Assembly: GCF_000423065.1 (NCBI RefSeq)
Contig: NZ_AUHG01000011.1
Location: 434,001-498,000, forward strand
DNA: 64,000 nucleotides
Source: Christiangramia echinicola DSM 19838
GTDB lineage: Bacteria; Bacteroidota; Bacteroidia; Flavobacteriales; Flavobacteriaceae
Direction of reading: 5' to 3'
A program made the translations under genes and the position numbers. This document shows positions 15,095-24,081 of the stretch, one piece after another; position 1 is the stretch's first letter; every line of letters begins with the position of its first letter. The notes under the pieces were generated by a model that made no database searches, was not told where the DNA came from, and saw only the letters and a program-made list of their open reading frames with translations.

Positions 15095-17560
15095 TTAGTT
15101 TCCAGGAGCATCCTTAGAATTATCTTCGACCTCTTCTTCGTTCTTACTATTCTTTACATATTTTTCTAACCATTGATCCTGTTCCCACAATACATGTAGC
15201 ACAGATTCTTTTGCGCTGTAGCCATGACTTTCTTTTGGAAGCATTACCAATCTGGCAGTTGCTCCGAGGCCTTTCAAAGCATTAAAGTAACGCTCACTTT
15301 GCATAGGATAAGTTCCAGAGTTATTATCTGCCTCCCCATGAATAAGAAGGAGCGGAGTCTTCATCTTATCTGTATGCATAAATGGAGACATGGTATTATA
15401 TACCTCTGGCGCTTCCCAGTAACTTCTTTCTTCACTTTGGAAACCAAACGGAGTAAGTGTCCTGTTGTAGGCACCGCTACGTGCAATTCCCGCAGCAAAA
15501 AGGTCTGAATGAGATAGAAGGTTTGCCGTCATAAATGCACCATAACTATGACCGCCAACAGCTACACGATTTCTATCTACATAACCCATTTCATCAACGG
15601 CATCTATCGCAGCCTTTGCATTAGCAACCAGTTGCTTTCTAAAGGTATTGTTTGGTTCTTCTTCGTCTTCACCAACGATTGGGAATGACGCATCATCCAG
15701 TACTACATACCCTCGGTTCACCCAGTAAATAGGAGATCCGTAATATGGATAGGTAAAATCATTTGCATTTGAAGTATTTTGAGAAGCAGAATTCTTGTCC
15801 TTAAATTCTCGAGGGTAAGCCCACATGAACATTGGAAGTTTCTCCGGATTTTCAGTATCATATCCGGCCGGCAGATAAAGCGTGGCGTTCAATTCTAAGC
15901 CATCATCTCTTTTATAAGTGATCACCTCTTTACTAACTTCTTCCAGGCTTTTAAATGGATTTTCAAAGGAAGTGATCTGGTTTAGGTCATCCTCAGAATC
16001 AATGTCGCGTATAAAGTAATTTGGATATTCTGTTGAAGATTCTATTCTTACCAGGATCTCTCCTTTTTCAATATTCAGTGCTTCAACAAGAGTCTCTTTT
16101 TTATCTTTCAATTTAGATTGATAGAGTCTTCTAGTATCACCATCTTCCAGATCTATTTGGTCTATAAAAGGGAATTGGCCTTCTTCTGTATATCCAGATC
16201 CCATTAGAAATGCATTTTCATTATCTAATTTTAATACATACCTGCCAAAATCATTTTTCCTGGTTACGAAATTCCCCGGGTCACTATACACATCCTGATA
16301 GTTTCTGTCAAAGATGATCTCAGGTTCTTCTGAATTATCTGAAGGATTAAAAACATAGGTCTTTGTATTCCTGTCATTCCACCAGTAGTCGGTTGCAACA
16401 GCAATTTCGTCATTTCCCCAAAGAATTCTGCTACCACGATTTTTTACCTTAAGTAAGGAAGTACCATCACCTTTAAATGGAGCTTCTAATTGAAAAAATT
16501 CATCCCTGTAATCGGCTTCAACCTCAGGATCACCTTTATCAAGGGCCATAGTATACACCATGCTCGCCGGCTTATCTGAGCGCCATTCGAAATTTCTCTT
16601 ACCTTCACGTTCTGCCATAAAACCTTTTGGCAGATCTTCGATCAATGGAACTTCATTTATCATGCTAACCAGGTTTCCTGAAGCATCATAAATATTCACT
16701 TCTGAGGGAAATCTGTAATAGGGTACCAGGTATGAAAATGGCTTTTTAATATTAGTAACCATCACATAATTTCCATCTGGAGAGAAGGAAATATCGCTAT
16801 ACATTTTCGCATCCATCCATCTGGTTTGCGTGCCATCTAAACTAACCTTAACCAGTTCAGATCTTGCGAGTTGTTCGAAATTATACTCATCATTAGGGTT
16901 TTTAAGAAGATCCTGATAGGTTCTATTCTGAGCTTCCTTACCATCGCTTACAGATATGGTTGGCCCCGTTGGAACTGAAGTTTCTGTATCTATTAATTCT
17001 TTTCTATCCTTTGGCAACATTGTAACCATTAAGGCAGAATTATCTCTGAACCAATTTATTGTACTCCCCATATTCGCATTTAAATTACCTTCTGTGAGTT
17101 TTCTTGCAGTGGCAGCTTTGATATCTAAAACCCAAAGTTCAACTCCAGTTTCAGTAGTATGTGTAAAGGCGATCATAGATTCATCTGGTGACCAGCTAAA
17201 ATTTGTTAGTCTGGGAGCTTCCGGCAGTCCACTAATATCCTGAGCATTTTCAGCATCTATTGTTTTTACCTTTAGATCATTATAATAACGGGCCCGGCTA
17301 TTAATATTGGTAACAGGATTAATTCTTAGTCCGCCCAATCTCATTTCCTTTTCGCTTAGCTCGGCAATGCTTTTAAATTGATCTCTATAAAGAAAGATCA
17401 TCATTTCGGCATTACTATCAATGATAGTGGCGGGAGCCAATGGAACATCTATAAGTTCAAGGATTTCCTGCGGTGGTTTTTGATAATCTAAATTCTCCTG
17501 GGCGATCATTCCTGAGACAAATAGGAATATCACCGAAAGGCACAAAATAATTCGGTTCAT
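15095..17560 (-). CDS. Exported S9-family peptidase (prolyl oligopeptidase type)
   Basis: An 821-residue serine peptidase with a signal peptide (MNRIILCLSVIFLFVSGMIA). An N-terminal beta-propeller region includes NFSWSPDESMIAFTHT and ISFSPDGNYVMV blades. The C-terminal alpha/beta-hydrolase domain has the nucleophile elbow VGGHSYGAF (Ser about 672), the acid in IHGEADNNSG and the His in PKESHGYSA. It resembles flavobacterial S9 enzymes annotated as glutamyl endopeptidase or DPP-like. An acidic, Asn-rich tail (EEEVEDNSKDAPGN) ends the protein. It probably degrades peptides in the periplasm. Confidence 0.92.
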   Translation of the reverse strand: MNRIILCLSVIFLFVSGMIAQENLDYQKPPQEILELIDVPLAPATIIDSNAEMMIFLYRDQFKSIAELSEKEMRLGGLRINPVTNINSRARYYNDLKVKTIDAENAQDISGLPEAPRLTNFSWSPDESMIAFTHTTETGVELWVLDIKAATARKLTEGNLNANMGSTINWFRDNSALMVTMLPKDRKELIDTETSVPTGPTISVSDGKEAQNRTYQDLLKNPNDEYNFEQLARSELVKVSLDGTQTRWMDAKMYSDISFSPDGNYVMVTNIKKPFSYLVPYYRFPSEVNIYDASGNLVSMINEVPLIEDLPKGFMAEREGKRNFEWRSDKPASMVYTMALDKGDPEVEADYRDEFFQLEAPFKGDGTSLLKVKNRGSRILWGNDEIAVATDYWWNDRNTKTYVFNPSDNSEEPEIIFDRNYQDVYSDPGNFVTRKNDFGRYVLKLDNENAFLMGSGYTEEGQFPFIDQIDLEDGDTRRLYQSKLKDKKETLVEALNIEKGEILVRIESSTEYPNYFIRDIDSEDDLNQITSFENPFKSLEEVSKEVITYKRDDGLELNATLYLPAGYDTENPEKLPMFMWAYPREFKDKNSASQNTSNANDFTYPYYGSPIYWVNRGYVVLDDASFPIVGEDEEEPNNTFRKQLVANAKAAIDAVDEMGYVDRNRVAVGGHSYGAFMTANLLSHSDLFAAGIARSGAYNRTLTPFGFQSEERSYWEAPEVYNTMSPFMHTDKMKTPLLLIHGEADNNSGTYPMQSERYFNALKGLGATARLVMLPKESHGYSAKESVLHVLWEQDQWLEKYVKNSKNEEEVEDNSKDAPGN

Positions 17561-17694
17561 AAATAAATTTTAAGTTGAAATTTTAATGAAACTAGCAATA
17601 TAAGGAATGTTAATGTTTCTTATATTGCGCATCCGTTTTTTAGCAATTTGCTTAAATTTAATAAGAAATATTTTTAATATCATAAAAATCGTCC

Positions 17695-18705
17695 ATGTAT
17701 CAAACAAAAATTGCAGGATTAGGAAAATATGTCCCGGAAAATGTTGTCACGAATGATGATCTGTCTAAAAAGATGGATACTAATGACGAATGGATCACCG
17801 AGCGTACCGGGATCAAAGAACGTAGACATATTAAGAAAGGGGATGGCAATACAACTGCCACGATGGGGGTTAAAGCAGCGAAAATTGCTATAGAACGTTC
17901 CGGGATCTCTAAAGATGATATAGATCTTATTGTCTTCGCAACCCTTAGTCCAGATTATTATTTTCCTGGATGCGGCGTGCAGGTTCAGGAAATGCTTGAA
18001 ATAGATACCTGTCCGGCATTAGACGTACGTAACCAGTGTAGTGGATTTGTTTATGCAATTTCAGTCGCAGATCAATTCATTAAAACTGGAATGTATGAGA
18101 ATATTTTAGTTATAGGTAGTGAGAATCACAGTGGAGGTCTTGATTTTACCACCAGAGGTCGTTCGGTTTCTGTGATTTTTGGAGATGGCGCAGGAGCTGC
18201 AGTATTAACCCGAAGCGATCATAATGGTCAGGGAATACTTTCTACTCATTTACATTCTGAAGGTAAACACGCATTAGAATTGTCTTTAAAAGGACCAAGT
18301 ACAAATCACTGGGTTCCGGAGATCATTGCAGAGAATCCGCAGGGAGATGATATTCCATATTATCCATATATGAATGGACAATTCGTATTTAAAAATGCTA
18401 TTCAACGTTTTTCTGAAGTGATCAATGAAGGCTTAAAGGAAAATGGATTAGAGGTAGCAGATATCGATATGCTTATTCCTCACCAGGCAAACCTTAGAAT
18501 ATCTCAATTTGTTCAACAGAAATTCAAGTTGAAAGATGATCAGGTTTATAATAATATTCAGAGATACGGTAATACAACGGCCGCTTCTATACCAATCGCT
18601 TTAACTGAAGCCTGGGAAGAAGGAAAGGTGAAAGAAGGAGATGTGGTTGTACTCGCTGCTTTTGGTAGTGGGTTTACCTGGGGGAGTGTGATAATGAAAT
18701 GGTAA
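17695..18705 (+). CDS. FabH-type 3-oxoacyl-ACP synthase III
   Basis: A 336-residue thiolase-fold condensing enzyme with the full KAS III triad: Cys115 (RNQCSGFVYA), His263 (IPHQANLRI) and Asn293 (RYGNTTAASIP). The N-terminus (GLGKYVPENVVTNDDL, EWITERTGI) is typical. By family it condenses acyl-CoA with malonyl-ACP to start fatty acid synthesis. It is not next to plsX, fabD or rpmF, so it may be a second paralogue with a different primer or product, and the symbol fabH is therefore withheld. It starts with ATG 8 bp after an A/T-rich leader and ends in a strong terminator. Confidence 0.93.
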   Translation: MYQTKIAGLGKYVPENVVTNDDLSKKMDTNDEWITERTGIKERRHIKKGDGNTTATMGVKAAKIAIERSGISKDDIDLIVFATLSPDYYFPGCGVQVQEMLEIDTCPALDVRNQCSGFVYAISVADQFIKTGMYENILVIGSENHSGGLDFTTRGRSVSVIFGDGAGAAVLTRSDHNGQGILSTHLHSEGKHALELSLKGPSTNHWVPEIIAENPQGDDIPYYPYMNGQFVFKNAIQRFSEVINEGLKENGLEVADIDMLIPHQANLRISQFVQQKFKLKDDQVYNNIQRYGNTTAASIPIALTEAWEEGKVKEGDVVVLAAFGSGFTWGSVIMKW

Positions 18706-18711
18706 AAATTT

Positions 18712-18735
18712 AAAGGCCCTTTTTCGAGGGCCTTT
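18712..18735. terminator. Bidirectional terminator after the FabH-type gene
   Basis: AAAGGCCCT and AGGGCCTTT form a perfect 9-bp stem with a 6-base loop, followed by more T on the plus strand. It lies between the convergent stops at 18705 and 18738. Confidence 0.88.
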
Positions 18736-18737
18736 TT

Positions 18738-18947
18738 TTATACTCCTTTATAATATTTCCAGAGGTCATAGATTCCAAAAGCAATAAAGCCTATGGCCAG
18801 AATCAGTCCAAAAGAATCAGGCTCTGAAGTTTGCATCTTTTGATATAGTCTGAAACTACCATACCCGATAAATACTATACCCAGAACCAGGTTCCAGATA
18901 TTTCTTTTGGGTTTTTCCTCCTGAGTACTTATTTCTTCGTTATTCAT
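18738..18947 (-). CDS. Small two-TM membrane protein
   Basis: A 69-residue protein with a short acidic/basic N-terminus (MNNEEISTQEEKPKRN), a first helix IWNLVLGIVFIGYGSFRLY and a second helix FGLILAIGFIAFGIYDLW. The two helices resemble each other (GIVFIGYGxxRLY and AIGFIAFGIYDLW), suggesting an internal duplication. The start overlaps the stop of the upstream DUF2007 gene by 8 bases, so the two are coupled. Function unknown. Confidence 0.75.
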   Translation of the reverse strand: MNNEEISTQEEKPKRNIWNLVLGIVFIGYGSFRLYQKMQTSEPDSFGLILAIGFIAFGIYDLWKYYKGV

Positions 18948-19185
18948 TTTCGAAATCTTTGGGAAAGGTTTCTCTGGCGATCTTTACCGCTTTTTGATAT
19001 TGGTTTTCCCAGACGAATAATAGTACCTGGCCTGGAAGACCACCGCCAAACCCAGCTCTTAAACCAGAATCGAAATCATTTCTAACTCTGGAATGGATTC
19101 CCTCTTTCTCGAATAACTCCTGGAGATACTGTACATTGGTTTCAGGACCGGTATAAACCCTCTTATAATTTTCTTCTTCGCTCAT
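18940..19185 (-). CDS. DUF2007-type protein
   Basis: An 81-residue soluble protein. The pattern VYTGPETNVQYLQELFEKEG, then IHSRVRNDF and a hydrophobic C-terminal strand VLLFVWENQYQKAVKIAR, matches DUF2007 (putative signal-transducing protein), an ACT-like fold found in many bacteria. The ligand is not known. It is the first gene of a two-gene unit with the small membrane protein that overlaps its 3' end. Confidence 0.8.
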   Translation of the reverse strand: MSEEENYKRVYTGPETNVQYLQELFEKEGIHSRVRNDFDSGLRAGFGGGLPGQVLLFVWENQYQKAVKIARETFPKDFENE

Positions 19186-19257
19186 ATTTGTAATTTATCA
19201 CTCTAAATTACGAATTAGGAAGATGTATTCTCAGTTTTTTAGTCGGAAATTAACTTT

Positions 19258-19983
19258 CTAGGCGTTGTAGAACTTACTATTCCAGATCTCGGTATTGAAA
19301 TTTTTCCCCATTTTGAAACCATAGAATATGGATAGCCCGGCAAACCACTTAAAAATAAAAAAGAAGACCATAAAAAATTCGGTCGTGGTTTGTTGCTGGG
19401 AAAAAAGTCCGTCAGGTATCAGTAGCGCGGTTAGAAAACTGGTAGCCAGAAGGAGCAACACAAAATTTTCAAGAGATTTGAACGGCCACATTAATATTTT
19501 CCTGAAAGGATGTAGATCATTCCCCCATTTATGGATTAGATAGAAGTAATCATTCCCGATAGGAGCAAAAAGAAGCGGATCATCGGCATTTTCTAATTTG
19601 AATAATTTAGATGGAGCCACCACTTTAAATCCTTTCAATGTTGTATCATGATCCCTTTCAATTGCTTTTATTTGCATCAATGCTTCGTAAGGAATTTTAG
19701 CTTTGAAAAATTTAGAATCTAAGAATCTTAAACGATAATCTACACAAATTCTATAGATGTCATTAATATGAAAAATTCTGTTGGTCTCTAAAAGCTCAGG
19801 ATCAAATTCGTTTTTATTTATACTTTTTCCCTGATGAATTTCCTTTAGTACCAGATCGTCTTTTCTTTCGGTAGCCGCCAGAATAAGATTCACTTCGTTC
19901 AGGATCTGGTCTTCTGTAGTTTTTTTATTTCGAACTTTAAGTAATTGGTGTTCTATATTGGTGCGGGGAAATTTCAGCTTCAT
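19258..19983 (-). CDS. Uncharacterised protein with C-terminal membrane helices
   Basis: A 241-residue protein I do not recognise. The first about 165 residues are soluble and mixed alpha/beta, with many charged residues. Two hydrophobic segments follow near the C-terminus (FVLLLLATSFLTALLIPDGLF and TEFFMVFFFIFKWFAGLSIFYG), the second followed by a short basic tail. No cysteine cluster, nucleotide-binding or catalytic motif was seen. It stands alone, 72 bases downstream-to-upstream of the DUF2007 unit on the same strand, so it could share a transcript. Likely a tail-anchored membrane protein. Confidence 0.7.
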   Translation of the reverse strand: MKLKFPRTNIEHQLLKVRNKKTTEDQILNEVNLILAATERKDDLVLKEIHQGKSINKNEFDPELLETNRIFHINDIYRICVDYRLRFLDSKFFKAKIPYEALMQIKAIERDHDTTLKGFKVVAPSKLFKLENADDPLLFAPIGNDYFYLIHKWGNDLHPFRKILMWPFKSLENFVLLLLATSFLTALLIPDGLFSQQQTTTEFFMVFFFIFKWFAGLSIFYGFKMGKNFNTEIWNSKFYNA

Positions 19984-20121
19984 TTTCTATTCTTTAACTC
20001 CACTAAATTAGACAATTGACCTTAGAAATACAATCTAAAAACTATCAAAAGCAGTGTTTTTAGTTTCCGGAGACAACTCTACAAAAGTTAATTGTTTACT
20101 AATTGAGCCCAATTTTAAAAC

Positions 20122-20128
20122 CGTCTAA
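20122..20128 (+). promoter_or_regulatory. CGTCTAA motif upstream of the fasciclin gene
   Basis: CGTCTAA (within ACCGTCTAATGG) lies 45 bases before the ATG at 20174, in an otherwise AT-rich leader. It is identical to the heptamer at 12870-12876. The position fits a -10 element of an ECF sigma factor; no matching -35 box is obvious. Confidence 0.3.
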
Positions 20129-20173
20129 TGGCCTTCCTCGTAATTTTCTATATAAATAATCAAACTTTTAATT

Positions 20174-20740
20174 ATGAAAAATCTAAGACTTTTAACTGTA
20201 TTAAGTATGTTCCTTTTTATTGGAACAAATGCGATTGCTCAAAACGGTAATTCTGAAACTAAAATGGTAGGTGGCGCAGAAATGTACCCTTCAAAAAATA
20301 TTGTTGAGAACGCCATCAATTCTAAAGATCATACAACCTTAGTTGCCGCAGTAAAAGCTGCAGATCTAGTTGAGGTTCTTGCCAGTGAAGGTCCTTTCAC
20401 TGTATTTGCTCCAACAAATTCTGCTTTTGAAGCTTTACCAGCTGGAACTGTAGAAACCTTATTGAAGAAGGAAAATCAGAAGAAATTACAGTCTGTTCTA
20501 ACATACCACGTACTTGCAGGAGATTATAAGGCTGCAGATATTGTTGCTGCTATAAAGAAAGGTAATGGAAAAGCAACTTTTACTACCGTTAATGGATCTG
20601 AAATATATGCTATGCTAGACGGTGATAAAGTGAAATTGAAAGATGCTGGTGGAAACGTAGCAACCGTTACAATTGCAGATGTGAATCAATCTAATGGAGT
20701 TATCCACGTAATTGATACGGTGGTGCTACCTTCAAAATAG
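20174..20740 (+). CDS. Secreted fasciclin (FAS1) domain protein
   Basis: A 188-residue protein with a signal peptide (MKNLRLLTVLSMFLFIGTNAIA) and one FAS1 domain. The H1 motif is FTVFAPTNSAFEALPAGTVE (about 77-96), YHVLAGDYKAADI is the central YH motif, and H2 is NGVIHVIDTVVLPSK at the C-terminus. FAS1 domains mediate adhesion or protein-protein contacts outside the cell. Bacterial single-domain forms are often linked to ECF sigma/anti-sigma stress regulons, which is of interest given the CGTCTAA motif in the leader. It is monocistronic, with its own terminator. Confidence 0.93.
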   Translation: MKNLRLLTVLSMFLFIGTNAIAQNGNSETKMVGGAEMYPSKNIVENAINSKDHTTLVAAVKAADLVEVLASEGPFTVFAPTNSAFEALPAGTVETLLKKENQKKLQSVLTYHVLAGDYKAADIVAAIKKGNGKATFTTVNGSEIYAMLDGDKVKLKDAGGNVATVTIADVNQSNGVIHVIDTVVLPSK

Positions 20741-20765
20741 TTTTGTTTTTTAAACACATTTTATG

Positions 20766-20788
20766 AAAAGCGGCCTTTTGCCGCTTTT
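20766..20788 (+). terminator. Intrinsic terminator of the fasciclin gene
   Basis: AAAAGCGGC / GCCGCTTTT form a perfect 9-bp stem with a 5-base loop and a T-run, 25 bases past the stop. Confidence 0.88.
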
Positions 20789-20878
20789 TCTAGTTAAATA
20801 AAAGTCAAATTACCTGGCAGTTTTTTGAAGTGACTAAACATTCAGGTTACTTTGATAAAAATGAAAAATTCAATCGCT

Positions 20879-21460
20879 ATGAAAATTATTAAAATAAGTT
20901 CTTTCCTTTTTCTTGTAAGTATATTGCTTACATCCTGCGGGTCTAGTGGACCTACTTCAAAGGATGATCATAAGAAATTAAAGTCTTATGAATCGTATGC
21001 TTTTTTACCTAATAAGGATACCATCATAAGCCGTGATTTTGATAATGACGCTATTCAGGAAGTTATTGTAAGTACTATACAGGCTAATATGAAGGAGAAT
21101 GGTTTTATAATGGATAAAAGAAATCCAGATGTATTAGTACATTATCATCCTATGTTTGATGAAAAGGTTGCAGTGAATGCAAATCCCGTCTATACAAATT
21201 ATGCGTACTATCGTCCTGGCTTATATGTAGGACCTTACTATCAGGAAGCAATGTATGATAATTATTTTACTATTCAACGTTTAAACGGTCCCAGAGTAGA
21301 TCAGGTTCCATACCGTGAGAGATCTATTGTTATTGATCTAATAGACAGACGTAGCAATGAGATCTTATGGAGAGGTACTTCGAATGAAACTATTGGTACT
21401 AAAAGAATAGATAGGGAAATTAGAGAATATATAGATGAGATATTTAAAGATCAGTTTTAA
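20879..21460 (+). CDS. DUF4136-type lipoprotein
   Basis: A lipoprotein of about 193 residues. The frame is open from a TTG at 20852 and an ATG at 20861, but the ATG at 20879 gives the most compact lipoprotein signal (MKIIKISSFLFLVSILLTSC, lipobox LTSC). The mature part has the DUF4136 layout: KLKSYESYAFLPNKDT, a helix with EVIVSTIQANMKENGF, then PDVLVHYHPMFDEKV, a Tyr/Pro-rich stretch, SIVIDLIDRRSNEILWRGTS, and a closing helix. DUF4136 proteins are envelope lipoproteins of unknown role. It shares a bidirectional terminator with pheT. Confidence 0.85.
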   Translation: MKIIKISSFLFLVSILLTSCGSSGPTSKDDHKKLKSYESYAFLPNKDTIISRDFDNDAIQEVIVSTIQANMKENGFIMDKRNPDVLVHYHPMFDEKVAVNANPVYTNYAYYRPGLYVGPYYQEAMYDNYFTIQRLNGPRVDQVPYRERSIVIDLIDRRSNEILWRGTSNETIGTKRIDREIREYIDEIFKDQF

Positions 21461-21480
21461 CTGTCATTAATATTTGAAAT

Positions 21481-21512
21481 AAAAAAGCCGGGTGATATCA
21501 CCCGGCTTTTTT
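21481..21512. terminator. Bidirectional terminator between DUF4136 and pheT genes
   Basis: A fully self-complementary 32-base sequence centred on GATATC (stem AAAAAAGCCGGGTGAT and its complement). It sits between the convergent stops at 21460 and 21515. Confidence 0.92.
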
Positions 21513-21514
21513 GT

Positions 21515-23941
21515 TTATCTCAATTCAGCTTTGAGCTCTTTTTCAAATCGATGCTGAAGTTTATTCATCATTTTATCTACCTGTTTATCGGTAAGGGTCT
21601 TGTGTTCATCCTGAAAGATAAAACTAACCGCATAACTTTTTTTACCTTCAGGTAGGTTTTTACCCTGGTAAACATCAAAAAGATTAATGTTGGTTAGCAC
21701 CTTCTTTTCTGTTTGTCTGGCAATCTGCTCTATTTCATCATAAGTTACAGACTCGTCCAGTAAGAGCGCGAAATCTCTTCTCACGCTCGGGTATTTAGGA
21801 ATAGAGGTGAAGCTAGTTTTTTGCTGCTTAGCCATTTCTATCACTTCGTCCCAATTAAAGTCTGCATAGATCACTTCCTGGTCTATATCCATTTTCTTTA
21901 AAATAGATTTCTTAACCACACCAAATTCAACAAGCTTTGCTTTCTTAGAGCTTAATAAAATTCCTTCCGAAAATAGATCACTCTTTCCAGATTTAACTTT
22001 AAGATCTTTAATTCCTAGTTTTTCAAATATTGAATTGATAACACCTTTCAGATAAAAGAAATTCCCTTTTCCAGCTGCCTTGTTCCAGCTTTCTGCAGTT
22101 TTTTCACCAGTTATAAAAAGACTCAGATGCTTGTTTTCCTCTCTTCCACTAACATAGGAATGGTAAGTTTTTCCGAATTCAAAGATCCTGATGTTATTAC
22201 GTTTCCTGTTAATGTTATAGCTAATCGCTTCCAGACCAGAGAAAAGCATAGTTTGTCTAAGGACTGAAAGATCCTGGCTCAATGGGTTTAGCATCTCTAC
22301 CTGATAATCATCTTTAAGTTCTTCGCTAAGCTTATTATAATTAGCTGAGGTGAGAGAATTTGCCATCGTCTCATAGAATCCCTGGCCAATTAGTTGTCCT
22401 GCAATTAGATTCTGGATCTTATAATCTTCAAATTTTGAAGAATTCGCTACAGAAAGACTAAGCTTATCTCCAAACTTAATGTTGTTATAGCCATATACTC
22501 TTAGGATCTCTTCGATCACATCAGATTCTCGCTGAACGTCTACACGGTAAGAAGGAATTGTAAGTCCCATTCCTGTTTCGGTAACATTGTTCACACGAAT
22601 TTCCAGAGAGGCTAGAATAGATTTTATGGTTTCTTCTTCCAGGTTCTCACCTATGAGTTTATTTACTTTCTTGAAGGTTAGAAAAACCTGGAAATCTTCG
22701 ATCTTTTTAAAGTAAAGATCATCTATATCACTAGTGATTTCTCCACCAGAAATTTCCTTGATCAATAGCGCTGCTCTTTTTAAAGCATATTCTACCGAGT
22801 TAATATCGATTCCTCTTTCAAATCTGAAAGAAGCATCGGTATTTATGGCATGTCTTTTTGCTGTTTTACGAACGCTTACAGGATTAAAATAAGCGCTTTC
22901 CAGGAATACCTTGGTAGTAGAATCAGTCACACCACTTCCAATTCCTCCAAAAACTCCGGCTATACAAAGAGGTTTTTCAGCATCACAGATCATAAGATCT
23001 TCCTCGTGCAATTCTCTTTCTATGTCATCAAGTGTAGTAAACTTAGTTCCTTTCTTAAGAGTTTTTACATTTATCTCATTACCGGCAATTTTTCCGGCAT
23101 CAAAAGCATGTAAAGGTTGTCCCAGCTCATGCATCACAAAATTGGTTGCATCAACGATATTATTTTTTGGGGTAAGACCAATTGCTTTTAATCTATTCTG
23201 AAGCCATTTTGGAGATTCACTAACTTTTACATCAGATAGAGTAACTCCGCAATATCTTGGCGCCAGGTTAGACTCTTCTACCTTGATCTGAATTTTTAAA
23301 CTACGATTATCAACATGAAAACTGCTTACCGAAGGTGTGATAAGTTCAAGTTGCTGACCCTGTTGCTGGTATCCAGCCTTCAGGTCCCTTGCAACTCCCC
23401 AATGGCTCATTGCATCTGCACGGTTAGGAGTAAGACCAATTTCGAAGACTTCATCATTCTCAACTTCAAAAATATCGGCTACCTTCGTTCCTGGGACCAA
23501 TTCATTATCCATGATCATGATACCTTCGTGGCTTTGTCCTAAACCAAGTTCCTTCTCAGAACAGATCATTCCAAAACTAACTTCCCCGCGAATCTTACCT
23601 TTCTTGATCTCCCAGGATTCTCCTTTTTCATCATAAAGTACAGTACCAATTGTTGCTACGGGAATTTTCTGACCTGCTCCAATATTTGGGGCTCCACAAA
23701 CTATTTGTACCTCTTCACCATTACCAAGGTTAATTTTGGTAAGCTGAAGCCTGTCTGCATTAGGATGAGGTTCACAACTCAATACGTGGCCAACCACAAT
23801 ACCTTCCAGTCCGCCTTTTATACTTTGAAAGTTAGCGATACCTTCTACTTCAAGACCAAGATCGGTTAATAATTCGCCGGTTTTTTCAGCGTTTTCAGGT
23901 AGTTTAATGAACTGTTTCAGCCAGTTATAGGAAATCTTCAT
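21515..23941 (-). CDS. pheT: Phenylalanine-tRNA ligase beta subunit
   Basis: An 808-residue protein, typical for bacterial PheT. In order: an N-terminal KISYNWLKQFIKL start, an EMAP-type tRNA-binding domain (about 40-150; HPNADRLQLTKINLG), B3/B4 editing domain (VRKTAKRHAINTDASFRFER near 355-375), B5, the catalytic-like core, and a C-terminal anticodon-binding FDX-ACB domain (YPSVRRDFALLLDE, about 715-808). It forms an alpha2-beta2 enzyme with PheS, which is not encoded here. It has a TATCTTTG promoter element just upstream. Confidence 0.97.
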   Translation of the reverse strand: MKISYNWLKQFIKLPENAEKTGELLTDLGLEVEGIANFQSIKGGLEGIVVGHVLSCEPHPNADRLQLTKINLGNGEEVQIVCGAPNIGAGQKIPVATIGTVLYDEKGESWEIKKGKIRGEVSFGMICSEKELGLGQSHEGIMIMDNELVPGTKVADIFEVENDEVFEIGLTPNRADAMSHWGVARDLKAGYQQQGQQLELITPSVSSFHVDNRSLKIQIKVEESNLAPRYCGVTLSDVKVSESPKWLQNRLKAIGLTPKNNIVDATNFVMHELGQPLHAFDAGKIAGNEINVKTLKKGTKFTTLDDIERELHEEDLMICDAEKPLCIAGVFGGIGSGVTDSTTKVFLESAYFNPVSVRKTAKRHAINTDASFRFERGIDINSVEYALKRAALLIKEISGGEITSDIDDLYFKKIEDFQVFLTFKKVNKLIGENLEEETIKSILASLEIRVNNVTETGMGLTIPSYRVDVQRESDVIEEILRVYGYNNIKFGDKLSLSVANSSKFEDYKIQNLIAGQLIGQGFYETMANSLTSANYNKLSEELKDDYQVEMLNPLSQDLSVLRQTMLFSGLEAISYNINRKRNNIRIFEFGKTYHSYVSGREENKHLSLFITGEKTAESWNKAAGKGNFFYLKGVINSIFEKLGIKDLKVKSGKSDLFSEGILLSSKKAKLVEFGVVKKSILKKMDIDQEVIYADFNWDEVIEMAKQQKTSFTSIPKYPSVRRDFALLLDESVTYDEIEQIARQTEKKVLTNINLFDVYQGKNLPEGKKSYAVSFIFQDEHKTLTDKQVDKMMNKLQHRFEKELKAELR

Positions 23942-23961
23942 GAATAATCTTTTTCAGTTGG

Positions 23962-23969
23962 CAAAGATA
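23962..23969 (-). promoter_or_regulatory. Bacteroidota -7 element for pheT
   Basis: On the minus strand the sequence reads TATCTTTG, an exact match to TAnnTTTG, 20 bases before the ATG at 23941, giving a very short leader. No convincing TTG -33 box at the usual spacing was found. Confidence 0.4.
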
Positions 23970-24028
23970 GTATTACGAATGGTTTTGTCATAATCTCAAA
24001 AATAATTTTGTCTGTTTGTATTACAATA

Positions 24029-24056
24029 AAAAGAGAGGTGATTAAACCTCTCTTTT
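24029..24056 (-). terminator. Intrinsic terminator of the TPR protein gene
   Basis: AAAAGAGAGGT pairs with ACCTCTCTTTT over 11 bp with a 6-base loop. It lies 26 bases beyond the stop at 24082. Confidence 0.85.
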
Positions 24057-24081
24057 ATATAGATCGAAAAATATCGATTAC

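Noticed and set aside
22850-23542. Several plus-strand frames opposite pheT
   Set aside because: They overlap a well-conserved essential gene on the other strand and lack domain patterns.
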